Of a stretch of DNA of 6,898 bases, positions 5,858-6,898 are shown in pieces; within the stretch, counting starts at the first letter, position 1, and each line of letters begins with the position of its first letter. A program made the translations under genes and the position numbers. Location of the stretch: positions 1-6,898 of the forward strand of contig CATYJC010000094.1 of the NCBI GenBank assembly GCA_958407555.1. The letters are read 5' to 3'. This stretch comes from an uncultured Collinsella sp. Lineage in GTDB: Bacteria > Actinomycetota > Coriobacteriia > Coriobacteriales > Coriobacteriaceae. The notes beneath the pieces are model-generated. The model did no database searches and had not been told where the DNA came from. It saw only the letters and a list, made by a program, of their open reading frames with translations.

Positions 5858-5897
5858 AGTCCATCACCGGTATATCAGTTGCGGTGATTTACGGACT
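5858..5897. repeat. Long imperfect inverted repeat upstream of the FAD oxidoreductase gene
   Basis: AGTCCATCACCG (5858-5869) faces CGGTGAT (5882-5888) and GGACT (5893-5897). This gives 12 base pairs with a 4-base bulge (5889-5892) and a 12-base loop. It is not followed by a T run on the + strand. On the - strand the bases after it are not T-rich either, so a terminator is unlikely. It could be an operator or an RNA structure. Confidence 0.5.
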
Positions 5898-6049
5898 GAA
5901 TAACGCCTTCACATGCCAAAACAGTCCCTATTTCACCGCAACTTATTGAGGGGATGGGGGCAGAGCGATCGGACACTCTTGACGCCCACCTGCCATATTT
6001 GCCCTTTACCGAAACGTGAGTCCTTTGCAAGACATTTGCCGATCAGCCA

Positions 6050-6058
6050 TGCGACAAT
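6050..6058 (+). promoter_or_regulatory. Possible extended -10 element for the FAD oxidoreductase gene
   Basis: TGCGACAAT resembles an extended -10 (TGn followed by a hexamer with four of six matches). Transcription would begin near 6065, shortly before AAAGGA at 6071-6076. No good -35 is evident, and the match is weak. Confidence 0.25.
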
Positions 6059-6081
6059 GCGCCGGACGAGAAAGGAATCCG

Positions 6082-6898
6082 ATGGAATCGACTGATGTAC
6101 TGGTAATTGGATCTGGCATTGCAGGCCTTTGCGCCGCCATAGAAGCAGCACGCGCGGGCGCAACCGTTGCCATCGTAAGCGCCGGCAAGACTATGAGCGG
6201 ATCGAGCTTTTTCCCGGGCACCTGGGGCCTGGGCCTCATCGGTCCCACCGACACAGCCGACGAGCAGGACCTCATCGACACCATCCAGGCCGTGGGCGGC
6301 GGCATTGCCGACCCTACGCTCGTCCAGACGTTTGTCCACGGTATTCCTCAGGCCATCCAATGGCTCGAGCGGGATCTAGGTGTTGAGCTCCAGCGTCCGC
6401 AAAGTACCGAGAGCGCCCAGCAGAAGCAGTTTATCCCCTGCTTTGACCATAAGACGCGTATGTGGCGCGGCCTCACCCGCAAGCCCCTTGAGGACGCGTG
6501 TAAGGCCCAGATTGAGTTGCTCGGCATTCGCCTGCTCCCCCGCCACGAACTTATCGACCTTGTTGAGGACACAACCGGAAAGATTACCGGCGCCGTGCTC
6601 TACGACCGCGCAAACGAGCATCTCGTGCCTATGGCAGCCAAGGCCACTATCATCGCTGCGGGCGGCACGGGTGGCCTGTTCGAGCGAAGCCTCACTTCCG
6701 CCGATGTGCTCAGCTCCTCGCAGGCCATCGCACTGGTGCACGGTGCGTCCCTTACTAATATAGAGTTCATGCAGATGATGCCGGGCTTCATCGAGCCCAA
6801 GCGCAACCTTGTCTTTAACGAGAAGACCTGGCGCTACGTCACATTTGACCAACCGGTCGATATTGCCGACGGCAAGCTGGACGACCTGCTCGATCAGC
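6082..6898 (+). CDS. FAD-dependent oxidoreductase, NadB/SdhA/FrdA superfamily (3' end beyond window)
   Basis: The frame is open from ATG 6082 to the window end, giving 272 residues of a protein that in this superfamily usually has about 500-600. The N-terminal dinucleotide-binding fold is plain: VLVIGSGIAGLCAAIEAARAG (6-26, with GSGIAG at 10-15). SFFPGTWGLGLIGP follows where L-aspartate oxidase and fumarate reductase flavoproteins bind FAD phosphates. IIAAGGTGGLFERS (190-203) and IEFMQM (227-232) continue the family pattern. In NadB, SdhA and FrdA the last element normally reads EFxQFHPT, its His helping to bind the dicarboxylate; here it is EFMQMMPG (228-235), without that His. So L-aspartate oxidase, succinate dehydrogenase or fumarate reductase activity is doubtful and the substrate is unknown. 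AAAGGA (6071-6076) lies 5 bases before the start. It follows a terminator by about 240 bases, so it is a separate transcription unit. The C-terminal half is not visible. Confidence 0.88.
   Translation, partial: MESTDVLVIGSGIAGLCAAIEAARAGATVAIVSAGKTMSGSSFFPGTWGLGLIGPTDTADEQDLIDTIQAVGGGIADPTLVQTFVHGIPQAIQWLERDLGVELQRPQSTESAQQKQFIPCFDHKTRMWRGLTRKPLEDACKAQIELLGIRLLPRHELIDLVEDTTGKITGAVLYDRANEHLVPMAAKATIIAAGGTGGLFERSLTSADVLSSSQAIALVHGASLTNIEFMQMMPGFIEPKRNLVFNEKTWRYVTFDQPVDIADGKLDDLLDQ

Noticed and set aside
5913..6095. A 60-codon + strand frame before the FAD oxidoreductase
   Set aside because: It overlaps the FAD gene's start and ribosome binding site, has no good ribosome binding site of its own, and its composition is unconvincing.
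1..6898. CRISPR array, tRNA or rRNA genes
   Set aside because: No regularly spaced direct repeats, cloverleaf-like segments or conserved rRNA stretches were seen on either strand.

Overview
The window looks like chromosomal DNA from a high-GC, strictly anaerobic Gram-positive bacterium. Most likely it is a gut actinobacterium of the class Coriobacteriia, close to Collinsella. This rests on the GC-rich third codon positions, a SufS/SufU pair of the Gram-positive type, and a GGGtGRT-family gene, a family I associate with anaerobes. The taxonomic call is inference, because there is no rRNA or other marker in the window.

Layout: (1) Positions 1-2742 on the + strand hold the end of a SUF iron-sulfur cluster assembly operon: sufD (5' end missing), sufS and sufU. 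The genes overlap by 4 and 8 bases, so they are almost certainly co-translated, and a hairpin terminator at 2771-2812 closes the operon. (2) Positions 2819-3619 on the - strand encode a Y1/REP-associated-type transposase homologue with a C-terminal helix-turn-helix. Two active-site positions are substituted (HVD in place of HUH, and Ser at the usual Tyr of the YIHxNP motif). It therefore reads as an inactive, possibly repurposed DNA-binding protein. (3) Positions 3620-4011 are a 392-base divergent intergenic region with an exact 11-base inverted repeat, a 10-base palindrome and a structured leader. (4) Positions 4012-5769 on the + strand hold a two-gene operon: a NifU/IscU-N-like scaffold protein and a GGGtGRT protein, followed by three successive hairpins, the last a strong terminator. 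(5) Positions 5839-6081 are intergenic and contain a long imperfect hairpin. (6) From 6082 to the window end on the + strand is the first half of an FAD-dependent oxidoreductase related to the NadB/SdhA/FrdA flavoproteins. Its substrate-site motif is unlike theirs.

How the genes fit together: SufS takes sulfur from cysteine, SufU relays it, and SufB/C/D (B and C presumably upstream of the window) build and hand on the cluster. The second operon carries another scaffold-like, cysteine-containing protein coupled to a partner whose biochemical role is, to my knowledge, not established. It is the best candidate in this window for an undescribed system, perhaps a separate Fe-S or sulfur-handling module of anaerobes beside the housekeeping SUF genes. 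The transposase-like protein lies between the two operons and diverges from the second, so a regulatory link is possible but unproven.
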